From Coriobacteriia bacterium (GTDB lineage: Bacteria; Actinomycetota; Coriobacteriia; Anaerosomatales; SLCP01), in assembly GCA_014859265.1 (NCBI GenBank), contig JACUUN010000010.1, positions 1 through 40,682 on the forward strand: 40,682 nt of DNA, read 5' to 3'. Both the position numbers and the translations under genes were made by a program. Below are positions 17,487 to 25,359 of the stretch, in pieces. Within the stretch, counting starts at the first letter, position 1. Each line of letters starts with the position of its first letter. Under the pieces are notes generated by a model, which worked only from the letters and a program-made list of their open reading frames with translations, was not told the origin of the DNA and made no database searches.

Positions 17487-18737
17487 ATGGCCGACCACCT
17501 CACCTTCGTGCATGCCGCAGATCTGCATTTGGACACGCCGTTTAGGCGGGTGGATGCGGCCGAACCGCGTGTGCGCGACGCGTGCGTTGAGTCCACATTC
17601 GACGCGTTCGACCGAATCGTCGACGTGTGCGTCGAACGCGGAGCAGCGTTCCTTGTCGTGGCTGGCGACGCCTTCAACACCGCCGAGCGTTCCTTCCGCG
17701 CCCAGAGCCGTTTCCGAGCCGCCGCCGAGCGCCTGGCCGAGACCGGCGTGCGCGTCTTTCTGGCCGGGGGGAACCACGACCCGGCGAGTGGGGGACCGGT
17801 GTCACTGGAGATGCCCGAGAACGTGCACTACTTCGCCTCCGGCGCGGTCGAGCGCATGGCGTTCCCCTCCGAGAACGATCCCAGCTGTGTGCTCTACGGC
17901 CGGAGCTTCGGGCGCGCACGGGAGACCGCGAACCTGGCGCGCGAGTTCCGCAAAGCCGACGGTGATCCGTTCGCCATCGGCGTCCTGCACGCCAACGTCG
18001 GCGGCAACCAGCAGTATGAGCCCTACGCCCCCTGCTCTCTGGACGACTTGCTCTCCACGGGGATGGACTACTGGGCGCTCGGCCACATCCACCAGCACCA
18101 GGTGCTCGCTCTCGAGCCCCCGGTCGTCTACCCGGGAAGCCCGCAGGGGCTCGACCCCAACGAGGCCGGCGAGCACGGCTGCGTGGTCGTCACGGTCGGG
18201 TCTGCCGGCGTGTCGACGGAGTTCGTCGAGACCGGTCGCATCGCGTGGGACCGGCGCAGCGTCGACCTTGCGGACACGACCTCCCTCGACGACGTGCTCG
18301 CCGCGCTCCGGGTCTGCTGCGAGAATGCCCGCGACGCCGCCGACGGGCGTCCGGTGCTGCTGCGCATCGACCTTGTCGGGCGCAGCGAAGCGCATGTGCT
18401 GCTGGCCCATGGAGCGACGTTCGAGGAGCTGGTGGCCGAGGTGCGCGCCGAGCAGCTCGCGGTCTCTCCCTGGGTGTGGCTCGACCGGGTGCGCGACCTG
18501 ACGCGGCCCGCGCTCGACCTCGACCGAGTGCGCGACGGCGCCGACTTCGCTGGCGACCTCGTGCGCATCGCCGACGAGATCGGGGCCGATGAGGCGGCGG
18601 CGATGCTCGACGAAGTGCTCGACCCGATTCGCGGCGCGGCTCGCGGGGTGGAGATGGGTTTCGACGCCGCGGCGCTAATCGAGCGCGCGCGCGACCTCTG
18701 CCTCGATCGGCTCCTCGCCGGGGAGCAGGGTCGCTGA
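17487..18737 (+). CDS. SbcD/YhaO-like DNA repair metallophosphoesterase
   Basis: About 416 residues from ATG 17487, chosen because GAGGGGA precedes it and the family begins right at the first motif; an upstream in-frame ATG (17436) would add a non-conserved leader. Phosphoesterase motifs: HAADLHLDTP, VVAGDAFN, LAGGNHDP, GVLHANVGG and GHIHQHQ, covering the usual metal ligands in the first 200 residues. The C-terminal half is the capping or partner-binding region. Such nucleases act with the SMC-like ATPase encoded next, which overlaps by one base (TGATG). Closer to the YhaO type than to E. coli SbcD by my reading. Confidence 0.9.
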   Translation: MADHLTFVHAADLHLDTPFRRVDAAEPRVRDACVESTFDAFDRIVDVCVERGAAFLVVAGDAFNTAERSFRAQSRFRAAAERLAETGVRVFLAGGNHDPASGGPVSLEMPENVHYFASGAVERMAFPSENDPSCVLYGRSFGRARETANLAREFRKADGDPFAIGVLHANVGGNQQYEPYAPCSLDDLLSTGMDYWALGHIHQHQVLALEPPVVYPGSPQGLDPNEAGEHGCVVVTVGSAGVSTEFVETGRIAWDRRSVDLADTTSLDDVLAALRVCCENARDAADGRPVLLRIDLVGRSEAHVLLAHGATFEELVAEVRAEQLAVSPWVWLDRVRDLTRPALDLDRVRDGADFAGDLVRIADEIGADEAAAMLDEVLDPIRGAARGVEMGFDAAALIERARDLCLDRLLAGEQGR

Positions 18738-21271
18738 TGCGCCTCAGGAGGATAGAGGCGACGCGCTTCGGACGCCTTCAGGATGCGACACTCGGCCCGC
18801 TCGGCGACGGTCTCACCGTGGTGCTCGGTCCCAACGAGGCGGGCAAGAGCAGCTTCACCGCGCTCGCGCGCCATCTGCTCTACGGCTTTCCGACCGAGAA
18901 GAGCTCCTCGGAACGCCCGTACCTGAGTGACGCCGGCACCCGGGAGGGGCGCCTCGTGTTCGAATCGGCCGAGGGCGAGTGGGTTATCGAGCGGACGGCC
19001 GGTCCGAAGGGCGGTCCGTGGGGCGTGCGAGCGCTGCGCGGCCCGGAGCGCCCGGGTCTCGTCGACGAGATCACCAGCGGCGTGAGCGAGCAAGCCTTCA
19101 AGGTCGTCTTCGGGTTCGGTCTGGCCGAGATGGCCGAGATCGAACGGTTACGCGGCACCGATGACGACATCATCGCCCGCCTCTATGCTGCTGGCGCGGG
19201 GCTCAGCGTCAGCCCCCAGGAGGTCCGCGCGGCAATCGAGGGCGATGCCGACGCGCTGTTCAAGAAGGGCCGCGCGTCGAAACCCGCCATCAACGCGCTC
19301 GTCGCGGAGGCGCGAGAGCTTCGTTCGCAGATATCCAGGCTGGAACACGACGCAGAGAGTCTCGTCGGCGATCGCGCCCGGCTCGCCGATCTGGCGGCCG
19401 AACTCGAGCAGGCGCGCGTCGAGCGCGACGAGACCGCAGCGCTTCACCGCACGCTCCTCGAGGAGGCACGCGCGCTCTCCGACCTCGAGGAGGCCGTGGG
19501 GGCCGCCGATGAGGAGCTGCTCGGCTTGCGGCGAGAGGCTCGGGATGCGGCGGCCGCGCTGGAGGCTATCGCTGTCGATGAAGCTGCGATCGGGTTCTCG
19601 GCTGATATCATCGCGCTCTCCGAGGAGCTGTCCGCATTCAGACAGCGCCTCGAGGCCGTGGCCGAGCTCGAAGGGCGCGTCGGGTCGCTCACAGCCGAGA
19701 GTGCTGGCTCCCTTGTCGAAGCCGGGCTCGACGCGGAAAGCGCAGCGGCCGTAGATGTGTCCCCCGAGACGCGTGCGGGCGTGGAGCGCTGGCGCGACCG
19801 TTTGCTGACAGCGGAGCAACGCGCCCGGACTGCTCTCGAGGAGCGCGAGGCAACCGCCGAGGAAGCCCAGGTCGTGAGCGGTACCGTAGGCGGCACGGAG
19901 CCCGTACCGGCGTCAGCCAGCGGCGGTCCGAACGTCCTCGCATGGCTGACCGTCGCAGCCGGAGTCGTGATTGCCGGCATCGGCGTCTACCTCGGCCAGT
20001 GGATTGCGGTAGCGGCGGGAGTCCTCCTCACTGCGTTCGCGGCGATGCAGGCTGCCGGCGGGCGCGCGGCTATGGTGCCTTTGACCGCAGACTCGGCGAG
20101 GCTCGCCGGGAGAGCAGATGATCTCGCGCGCCGCGCCGAACAGGCCGCACTTGCCGCTGAGCGCATCGAGCGTGAACTCGGGGAGGCACGTCGGGAGTGG
20201 ACCGGATGGCTCGAGGCCCGGGGGTTGTCGGGTGTGACCGAGCCTGCGGCGGCGGTGCGAGTGCTCGACCTCGTGACCGATGCGCGTCGGCGTGAGAGCG
20301 AGCGTGCGCAGGCCGCGGAGCGCCTCGCCCGCGAGCTCGAGGCAGTCGTGGGCTTCACCGGCCGCGTCGCGAAAGTGGCGGCCGGGCTCGGCATGCCGGC
20401 TCCGACAGATGCCCGCGAGGCGGACGCCGCAGTGGTTCGACTGAGGGAACGGCTCGGCGAGGCGCGCATAGCGGCTGAAGCTGCGGATCGGGCGAAGGCG
20501 CGCGCACATACCGCCGGTGCGGCGGTCACCGATGCGGAATCGCGCCGGGCGAGCGCAGCCACCCGGGCGCAGGAGATCATCGAGCGGCTGGATGTACCGG
20601 GAGGCCTCGCCGAGCTATCGGCGACGGTCGAGCGCGCCGCCGTTGCGTCCGAGGAAGCCCAGGAACGCTGGGGCATGCTGAAGAGCAAGCACGCGAGCCT
20701 CGAGACTCTCGTCGGCGAGCGCGAGCGCGAGGACACGATGGGCTCGATACGCTTTGAGCTCGTAAGTGTGAACGAGCGTATCTCCGAGCACGCCGAGCGC
20801 TACGCGGTCCTCTCACTCGCGAGCCGCCTGTTGCAGCGTGCCCAAGAGCGCTACGAACGCGAGCGGCAGCCCGAGGTGGTGCGTGAGGCAGAACGCATCT
20901 TCGCGACCATTACCGGTGGCGGTTACACGCGTCTTTCGGTCCCGTTGGGCGCATCAGCGATCGAGGTGTTCGACGCCTCGGCGAGCGCCAAGGACACGGG
21001 TCGGCTCTCGACGGGGACGGCCGAGCAGCTCTACCTCGCATTGCGCCTGGCACTCATCGGCCAACTGGAGGAGACCGGGGCCGCTCTTCCTGTGCTCATG
21101 GATGACGTGCTCGCGAACTTCGATCCCGAGCGCAAGGCGGGTGCTGCTGCGGCCGTCGCCGAGCTAGCACGCACGCGGCAGGTGGTGGTCTTCACGTGCC
21201 ATCCCGAGACCGCCGAGGTGCTCGGCAGCGCTGAACCCGGGCTTTCAACGCTCTCGCTCGACCGCTGCTAG
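18737..21271 (+). CDS. SbcC/YhaN-like SMC-type ATPase
   Basis: An 844-residue ATPase split by long coiled coils. The N-terminal head has RRIEATRFGRLQDATLGPLGDGLTVVLGPNEAGKSSFTALARHLLYGF-like sequence with Walker A GPNEAGKS (about 34-41). Glu/Ala/Arg-rich coils run to about residue 390. Two hydrophobic helices follow (about 398-435), then more coil. The C-terminal head has the ABC signature LSTGTAEQLYLALRLAL (about 756-772) and Walker B LPVLMDDVLANFD (about 784-796). The membrane-like helices in mid-coil are typical of YhaN, not of SbcC or Rad50. It should act with the preceding phosphoesterase in DNA end processing. Its TAG stop is shared, within CTAG, with the convergent kinase gene. Confidence 0.9.
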   Translation: MRLRRIEATRFGRLQDATLGPLGDGLTVVLGPNEAGKSSFTALARHLLYGFPTEKSSSERPYLSDAGTREGRLVFESAEGEWVIERTAGPKGGPWGVRALRGPERPGLVDEITSGVSEQAFKVVFGFGLAEMAEIERLRGTDDDIIARLYAAGAGLSVSPQEVRAAIEGDADALFKKGRASKPAINALVAEARELRSQISRLEHDAESLVGDRARLADLAAELEQARVERDETAALHRTLLEEARALSDLEEAVGAADEELLGLRREARDAAAALEAIAVDEAAIGFSADIIALSEELSAFRQRLEAVAELEGRVGSLTAESAGSLVEAGLDAESAAAVDVSPETRAGVERWRDRLLTAEQRARTALEEREATAEEAQVVSGTVGGTEPVPASASGGPNVLAWLTVAAGVVIAGIGVYLGQWIAVAAGVLLTAFAAMQAAGGRAAMVPLTADSARLAGRADDLARRAEQAALAAERIERELGEARREWTGWLEARGLSGVTEPAAAVRVLDLVTDARRRESERAQAAERLARELEAVVGFTGRVAKVAAGLGMPAPTDAREADAAVVRLRERLGEARIAAEAADRAKARAHTAGAAVTDAESRRASAATRAQEIIERLDVPGGLAELSATVERAAVASEEAQERWGMLKSKHASLETLVGEREREDTMGSIRFELVSVNERISEHAERYAVLSLASRLLQRAQERYERERQPEVVREAERIFATITGGGYTRLSVPLGASAIEVFDASASAKDTGRLSTGTAEQLYLALRLALIGQLEETGAALPVLMDDVLANFDPERKAGAAAAVAELARTRQVVVFTCHPETAEVLGSAEPGLSTLSLDRC

Positions 21272-22686
21272 TCCTTGAGCGCGGGCAACCGCAGCGTGAA
21301 GCGCGCCCCGCCCTCGGGGCGGTTCGTCGCCTCGATCTGCCCGGCGTGCGCTGTCACGATGGCCTTGACGATGGCGAGCCCGAGCCCCGAACCGCCGCTC
21401 GTGCGGTCGCGGCTCGCCTGCGTGCGGTAGAAGCGGTCGAAGAGCCGTCCGAGGTCGGCCTCGGGTATGCCCGGGCCTTCGTCGAGTACCGAGAGCACGG
21501 TTCGGTCTCCCTCGGCGCAGACCTCGACGAGCACGGTGCTTCGCTCGGCGACGCGCGTGGCGTTGTCGATGAGGTTGGCGACCACCTGCTGGATGCGATC
21601 GGGGTCGCCGAGCACCGCGGGCGCCTCACCTGAGATCTCGACGGTCGCCCCTCGCTTGGCGAGCAGCGGCTCGAGTCCGGCGACCGCCCGGCGTGCGACC
21701 TCGGCGAGGTCGAGCCTACGCAACGGCAGCTCGCCGGTCGCGCCTTCTATGCGCTGCAGCGCGAGCAGGTCGTTGGCGAGGCGCGCGAGGCGGTCGGACT
21801 CGCTTACGATCGTGGAGAGGAACCGCTCGGCGTCTTCGGGTGCCACGTCGCCGTCGAGCAACGTCTCGGCTGCTCCGCGGATCGCGGTGAGCGGCGTGCG
21901 CAGCTCGTGGCTCACGTCCGAGACGAAGCGCGACTTGCGCCGCTCCTCGTTCTTGAGCTCGCTCACCACCCGCTCGACCTCGTCGGCCATCGTGTTGAAG
22001 GCCTCGGCGACCGCTCGGGTCTCGCGTGCGCCCACCGGCTCGACGCGCACACCGAAGTCGCCCGCAGCGAACGCCGCCGTGCCGGTCTCGAGGTAGCGCA
22101 GCGGGCGGGAGAGCCAGCGCGACACGAGCTCGGCGAGCACTAGCGTGGCCAGCAGGAACGCCCCGAGCGCCCAGGCGAGCTGCTGGCGGTACTCTCGCAG
22201 CAAGCGGGTGACGGAGAGGGTGGGCGTCGAGGCGTACGATGCACCGATGATCTGCCCGCCGGAGCGGATCGGGTAAGCGACGTACATGGTGTAGATCTCG
22301 TCCTCACCGGTCCGGGTGAACGCCCCGTAGCGCCCGGCGAGCGCATTCTGTATCTCGGTCCGCTCGCTGTAGTCGATGCCGAGACCTGCCTCACCGGCCG
22401 AGTCGGCGACCGCTACGCCCGCGCCGTCGAGGATGCGCAGCCGCGATGCGAGTCCGGGATCAGCTGCCGCCAGCGTCGCCTGCAACGATCCCGCGCCGCC
22501 GAGTCCGCGCTCGCTTACGATGGCCGAGGCCACGAGCGCCTCGCTGCCGAGGCGCTCCTCGAGCTGGCGCAGGCCGAGGGATTCCATCTGTGCGAGGAAG
22601 TACCAGGAGAGTCCCGCAGCGGAGATGATTGCGACGGCGAGCAGTGAGGCGAAGAGACGCGCGCGGATCGATACGCTCAGGTGCAT
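21268..22686 (-). CDS. Sensor histidine kinase (PhoR/ResE-like)
   Basis: A 472-residue membrane kinase from ATG at 22686, 7 bases after the regulator stop. Domains: membrane helix about 11-32, extracytoplasmic sensor about 33-168 (PAS/CACHE-like, with LRILDGAGVAVADS and YPIRSGGQIIGASYAS), second helix about 169-190, HAMP about 191-245, HisKA with FVSDVSHELRTPL (His260), then the ATPase domain with NLIDNATRV (N box), DEGPGIPEADLGRLFDRFYR and GGSGLGLAIVKAIV. It should phosphorylate the response regulator encoded just upstream. The signal is unknown. Its stop lies in the same CTAG as the stop of the convergent ATPase gene. Confidence 0.95.
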   Translation of the reverse strand: MHLSVSIRARLFASLLAVAIISAAGLSWYFLAQMESLGLRQLEERLGSEALVASAIVSERGLGGAGSLQATLAAADPGLASRLRILDGAGVAVADSAGEAGLGIDYSERTEIQNALAGRYGAFTRTGEDEIYTMYVAYPIRSGGQIIGASYASTPTLSVTRLLREYRQQLAWALGAFLLATLVLAELVSRWLSRPLRYLETGTAAFAAGDFGVRVEPVGARETRAVAEAFNTMADEVERVVSELKNEERRKSRFVSDVSHELRTPLTAIRGAAETLLDGDVAPEDAERFLSTIVSESDRLARLANDLLALQRIEGATGELPLRRLDLAEVARRAVAGLEPLLAKRGATVEISGEAPAVLGDPDRIQQVVANLIDNATRVAERSTVLVEVCAEGDRTVLSVLDEGPGIPEADLGRLFDRFYRTQASRDRTSGGSGLGLAIVKAIVTAHAGQIEATNRPEGGARFTLRLPALKD

Positions 22687-22693
22687 CGGTCCG

Positions 22694-23401
22694 TCACGCC
22701 TGGACGCGGTAGCCGTAGCCGCGCACCGTCTCGACCACCGCAGGGTCGACTCCGGCGGCGGTGAGTTTGTCGCGCAGCCGCTTGATGTGAGTGTCGACCG
22801 TCTTGGTCTCCACGAGGTACTCCCAGCCCCATGCCTGCTTGAGAAGCTGCTCACGGCTGAGCACGTTGCCCGGGTAGCGCATGAGGGTGGCGAGCAGTTC
22901 GAACTCGCGGGGCGTCAGATCGATAGGCGTCTCGCCGAAGTGCGCCTCGTGCGAGGTCTCATCGAGCACGATGCCCGCAGCGGTCAGGCGTTCGCCGGGC
23001 AGCTGGTCGGGGTGGGCAGGGGCACCCGCGGCGGAGCGGCGAAGCAGCGCCTTCACTCGCGCCTGCAGCTCCCTGATTCCGAACGGCTTTGCGAGGTAGT
23101 CATCGCCGCCGAGCTCGAGTCCAACGACTTTGTCGAGTTCGGTGTCGCGTGCGGACAGGAAGAGCACGGGCACGTCACTGTGCGCCCGCAACTTCCGACA
23201 CACCTCGTAGCCGTCGGCGCCGGGCAGCATGATGTCGAGGATGATGAGGTCGAAGCGGTGGGCTGCGGCCAGTTCGAGGGCCTCGTCGCCGGTCATCGCG
23301 GTCTCGACCTCGTACCCATCCTTCTTGAGGTTGTACGAGACGAACTGGAGGATCGAGTCCTCGTCGTCGACGACGAGGATCCGCGCAGTTCCGGTGGTCA
23401 T
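22694..23401 (-). CDS. OmpR/PhoB-family response regulator
   Basis: A 235-residue regulator from ATG at 23401, with GGGAGG about 7 bases upstream; the longer open frame runs back across the coaX start and is not coding. Receiver domain: acidic pair in VVDDED (12-13), phosphoacceptor Asp56 in LIILDIMLP, Ser83 in FLSAR and Lys105 in LAKPFG. The C-terminal winged helix (about 135-235) has IDLTPREFELLATLMRYPGNVLSREQLLKQAWG and VDTHIKRLRDKL, ending VRGYGYRV. It forms a two-gene operon with the kinase. It is divergent from coaX across about 100 bases in which I see no convincing promoter beyond a TATCAT -10-like hexamer at 23438-23443 (minus). Confidence 0.96.
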   Translation of the reverse strand: MTTGTARILVVDDEDSILQFVSYNLKKDGYEVETAMTGDEALELAAAHRFDLIILDIMLPGADGYEVCRKLRAHSDVPVLFLSARDTELDKVVGLELGGDDYLAKPFGIRELQARVKALLRRSAAGAPAHPDQLPGERLTAAGIVLDETSHEAHFGETPIDLTPREFELLATLMRYPGNVLSREQLLKQAWGWEYLVETKTVDTHIKRLRDKLTAAGVDPAVVETVRGYGYRVQA

Positions 23402-23504
23402 GCGGCGCCTCCCGGTGTCGCGGGTATACCTGGGCCGATGATACCATTGAGCGAGTGCGCGCTTCTCGCGCGTCACCGTACCGTCACACAAGGGGGGAGC
23501 AGCG

Positions 23505-24269
23505 GTGATACTTGCTGTAGACGTCGGCAACACACACACCGTCCTTGGATTGTTCGACGAGAATGGTCTTGACGGGCACTGGCGCGTTTCGAGCAACCCT
23601 GCGCTTACCGCCGACGAGATCCGCGTGAAGGTAGCCGGCCTGCTCGCCGCTGACGGCCATTCCTGGACCGACATCGATCACGTAGTGCTGTGCTCCGTCG
23701 TTCCCCGGCTCACCGCCGCCTACGAGGAGATCGCCGAGAGCGCGTGCAACCGGGCGCCGATGGTAGTTGGCCCGGGACTGAAGACCGGGATGCCCATCCG
23801 CTACGACAACCCGCACGAGGTGGGCGCGGACCGCATCGCCAACGGGGTTGCCGCCTACGAGGCACACGGGGGACCGGTCGTCGTGGTGGACTTCGGCACC
23901 GCGACTACCATCGACGTCGTCGACGCCGAAGGGGCCTACCTCGGCGGAGCCATCGCGCCGGGCGTGGAGACGAGTGCCGAGGCGCTCTTCACGAAAGCCG
24001 CACGCCTCTCGAAGGTCGACCTCGAGGCGCCGCCTAGAGTCATCGGCACCAACACGCGCGAGAGCGTGCAGGCGGGTCTGCTCCTCGGTGAGGCGGTCAT
24101 GGTCGACGGGCTCGTGCGGCGCGTATGGGCCGAGCTCGGCACCGAGACCCCGGTGGTCGCGACCGGCGGGCTCGCGGAGAGCATGGCGCCGCTCTGCGAG
24201 ACCATCACCGCCGTCGACGCGGACCTCACGCTCGAGGGGCTCATGATCGTGTATCGCAGGAACGTGTAG
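23505..24269 (+). CDS. coaX: Type III pantothenate kinase
   Basis: A 254-residue ASKHA-fold kinase that phosphorylates pantothenate in coenzyme A synthesis, the next step after the panB/panC products. Motifs: ILAVDVGNTHTVLGLF (phosphate-binding loop and catalytic Asp6), VLCSVVP, GADRIANGVAAYEAHG, VVVDFGTATTIDVVD and GGAIAPGVETSAEAL, with the GLL-GE block. Potassium-dependent CoaX enzymes are common where PanK-I is absent. GTG start with AGGGGGGAG about 5 bases upstream. The same frame stays open past its TAG into the following nucleotidyltransferase. Confidence 0.97.
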   Translation: MILAVDVGNTHTVLGLFDENGLDGHWRVSSNPALTADEIRVKVAGLLAADGHSWTDIDHVVLCSVVPRLTAAYEEIAESACNRAPMVVGPGLKTGMPIRYDNPHEVGADRIANGVAAYEAHGGPVVVVDFGTATTIDVVDAEGAYLGGAIAPGVETSAEALFTKAARLSKVDLEAPPRVIGTNTRESVQAGLLLGEAVMVDGLVRRVWAELGTETPVVATGGLAESMAPLCETITAVDADLTLEGLMIVYRRNV

Positions 24270-24374
24270 GACAAGGCGTCCAGTTCGCCAGAACTGCTCG
24301 GCTCCAAGACCCGCGCGGCGGTCCTGACGGCGCTGCTCGAGCATCCGGGAGACGCTGTCCATCTGCGTGAACTC

Positions 24375-24914
24375 GTGCGCAGGGCCGGCGGCAGCGTTTC
24401 AGGCGTCCAGCGGGAGATTGCGCGCCTGGAACGACTCGGCCTCGTGTTCTCTCGCATCGATGAGGCTGGCCGCAAGCAGGTGTCACTCATGCCCGAGCAC
24501 CCTCTCGCGGACCCGCTGGCCGGGCTCGTTGCCGCCGAGTCCCGGGCCGCGTACGCGACGCGGGGCGTGTCCCCGCCTGAGGCTGGCGGCCTTGCTGCCG
24601 CTCTCAATCCCCGTGTCAGAGGGCTCGTCACGCCCATTCTCGAGACGTGTCTGGCGTTCGGCGCAACGCGGGTGGCACTCTTCGGCTCAGCCACTCAGGC
24701 CGACATCGCAGTCGTGCCCGCCGACCTCGACATCTCGGTCCGATTCGGCCCGGACGATTCGCGTTCACGGGCCGAGCGCTACTTCGGTCTGAAACGCGCA
24801 CTCGAGCGGGTGACGGGGATGCACGTGGACCTCCGGGAGGCCGACTACGGGGACAATCCCTACCTGCTGCGAGAGATCGAGGCGACCGAGGTGGTCCTCT
24901 ATGAGGCCGCGTGA
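24375..24914 (+). CDS. HTH-fused MNT nucleotidyltransferase (MntA-like antitoxin)
   Basis: A minimal nucleotidyltransferase with an intact active site. GS (104-105 from this GTG) is followed after 11 residues by DLD (117, 119), and VDL supplies the third Asp (152). In type VII toxin-antitoxin pairs MntA modifies the HEPN partner with AMP. The N-terminus is part of a winged helix (SVSGVQREIARLERLGLVFSR). GTG 24375 is the first standard start, but convincing winged-helix coding (LLGSKTRAAVLTALLEHP, VHLRELVRRAG) continues upstream in frame to the coaX stop, with only CTG as a possible start (for example 24294). The true N-terminus is therefore uncertain. It overlaps the HEPN gene by 14 bases. 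Confidence 0.85.
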   Translation: MRRAGGSVSGVQREIARLERLGLVFSRIDEAGRKQVSLMPEHPLADPLAGLVAAESRAAYATRGVSPPEAGGLAAALNPRVRGLVTPILETCLAFGATRVALFGSATQADIAVVPADLDISVRFGPDDSRSRAERYFGLKRALERVTGMHVDLREADYGDNPYLLREIEATEVVLYEAA

Positions 24915-25359
24915 TGTGCGGATTCCCCTCCACGACATGCGTGTCGCGGCCGACGCGATCGGCTCCTTCATCGACGGCCGTACGTACGAAGAGTACGCGA
25001 GCGATCTCATGTTCCGTTCGGCGGTGCAACGGCAGTTCGAGATCCTCGGCGAGGCGATGTGTCGTGCACTCCGAATTGAGTCCGGGCTCGCGGAGCACCT
25101 CGACGAAGCGCGGGGCGTTGTCGATTTCCGCAACGTTATAGTCCTTGGTTACGACACGTTGTCGCATCACACCGTGTGGGACCTCGCGACAGCGCACCTT
25201 CCCCGACTGCGGAAAGCGGTCGGGGAAGGTGCTCGACCGCCAAGGGGAGGACACCTGAATCGACATCTGCCCCGACACGCTATACTCCCCGTGTGCACAT
25301 TCATGTGCACACGGGGGCAGTCGTTGCGCGCGCGTGTCCGCTTGGGGAGGTCTGTGTGA
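24901..25359 (+). CDS. HEPN (DUF86-like) protein with a lost catalytic histidine and run-on tail
   Basis: Residues 8 to about 108 match the HEPN toxin family that pairs with MNT antitoxins: HDMRVAADAIGSFIDGRTYEEYASDLMFRSAVQRQFEILGEAM-like helices and FRNVIVLGYDTLSHHTVWDLATAHLPRLRKAV. The RNase motif RX4HXY reads R77-NVIV-L82-G-Y84, so the histidine is Leu (codon CTT at 25144, one base from His CAT). The Tyr that is modified by MntA in known systems remains. The last 40 or so residues are unlike the family and run over a promoter, a palindrome and the next gene's ribosome site; a +1 frame gives a natural-looking end at 25258. Probably non-toxic or decaying. Confidence 0.78.
   Translation: MRPRDVRIPLHDMRVAADAIGSFIDGRTYEEYASDLMFRSAVQRQFEILGEAMCRALRIESGLAEHLDEARGVVDFRNVIVLGYDTLSHHTVWDLATAHLPRLRKAVGEGARPPRGGHLNRHLPRHAILPVCTFMCTRGQSLRARVRLGRSV
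25281..25316 (+). promoter_or_regulatory. -10 box followed by a perfect palindrome (14-bp arms)
   Basis: TATACT (25281-25286) is a near-consensus -10; a TCGACA hexamer stands 15 bases upstream. Directly after it come arms CCCCGTGTGCACAT (25287-25300) and ATGTGCACACGGGG (25303-25316) around TC, a perfect inverted repeat. Its place over the likely transcription start suits an operator, perhaps bound by the HTH protein encoded 40 bases downstream. It could instead act as a 5' mRNA hairpin. There is no T run. Confidence 0.75.

Noticed and set aside
23402-23504. Promoters for coaX and the divergent response regulator
   Set aside because: Only isolated -10-like hexamers (such as TATCAT on the minus strand) without matching -35 boxes; not strong enough to list as features.
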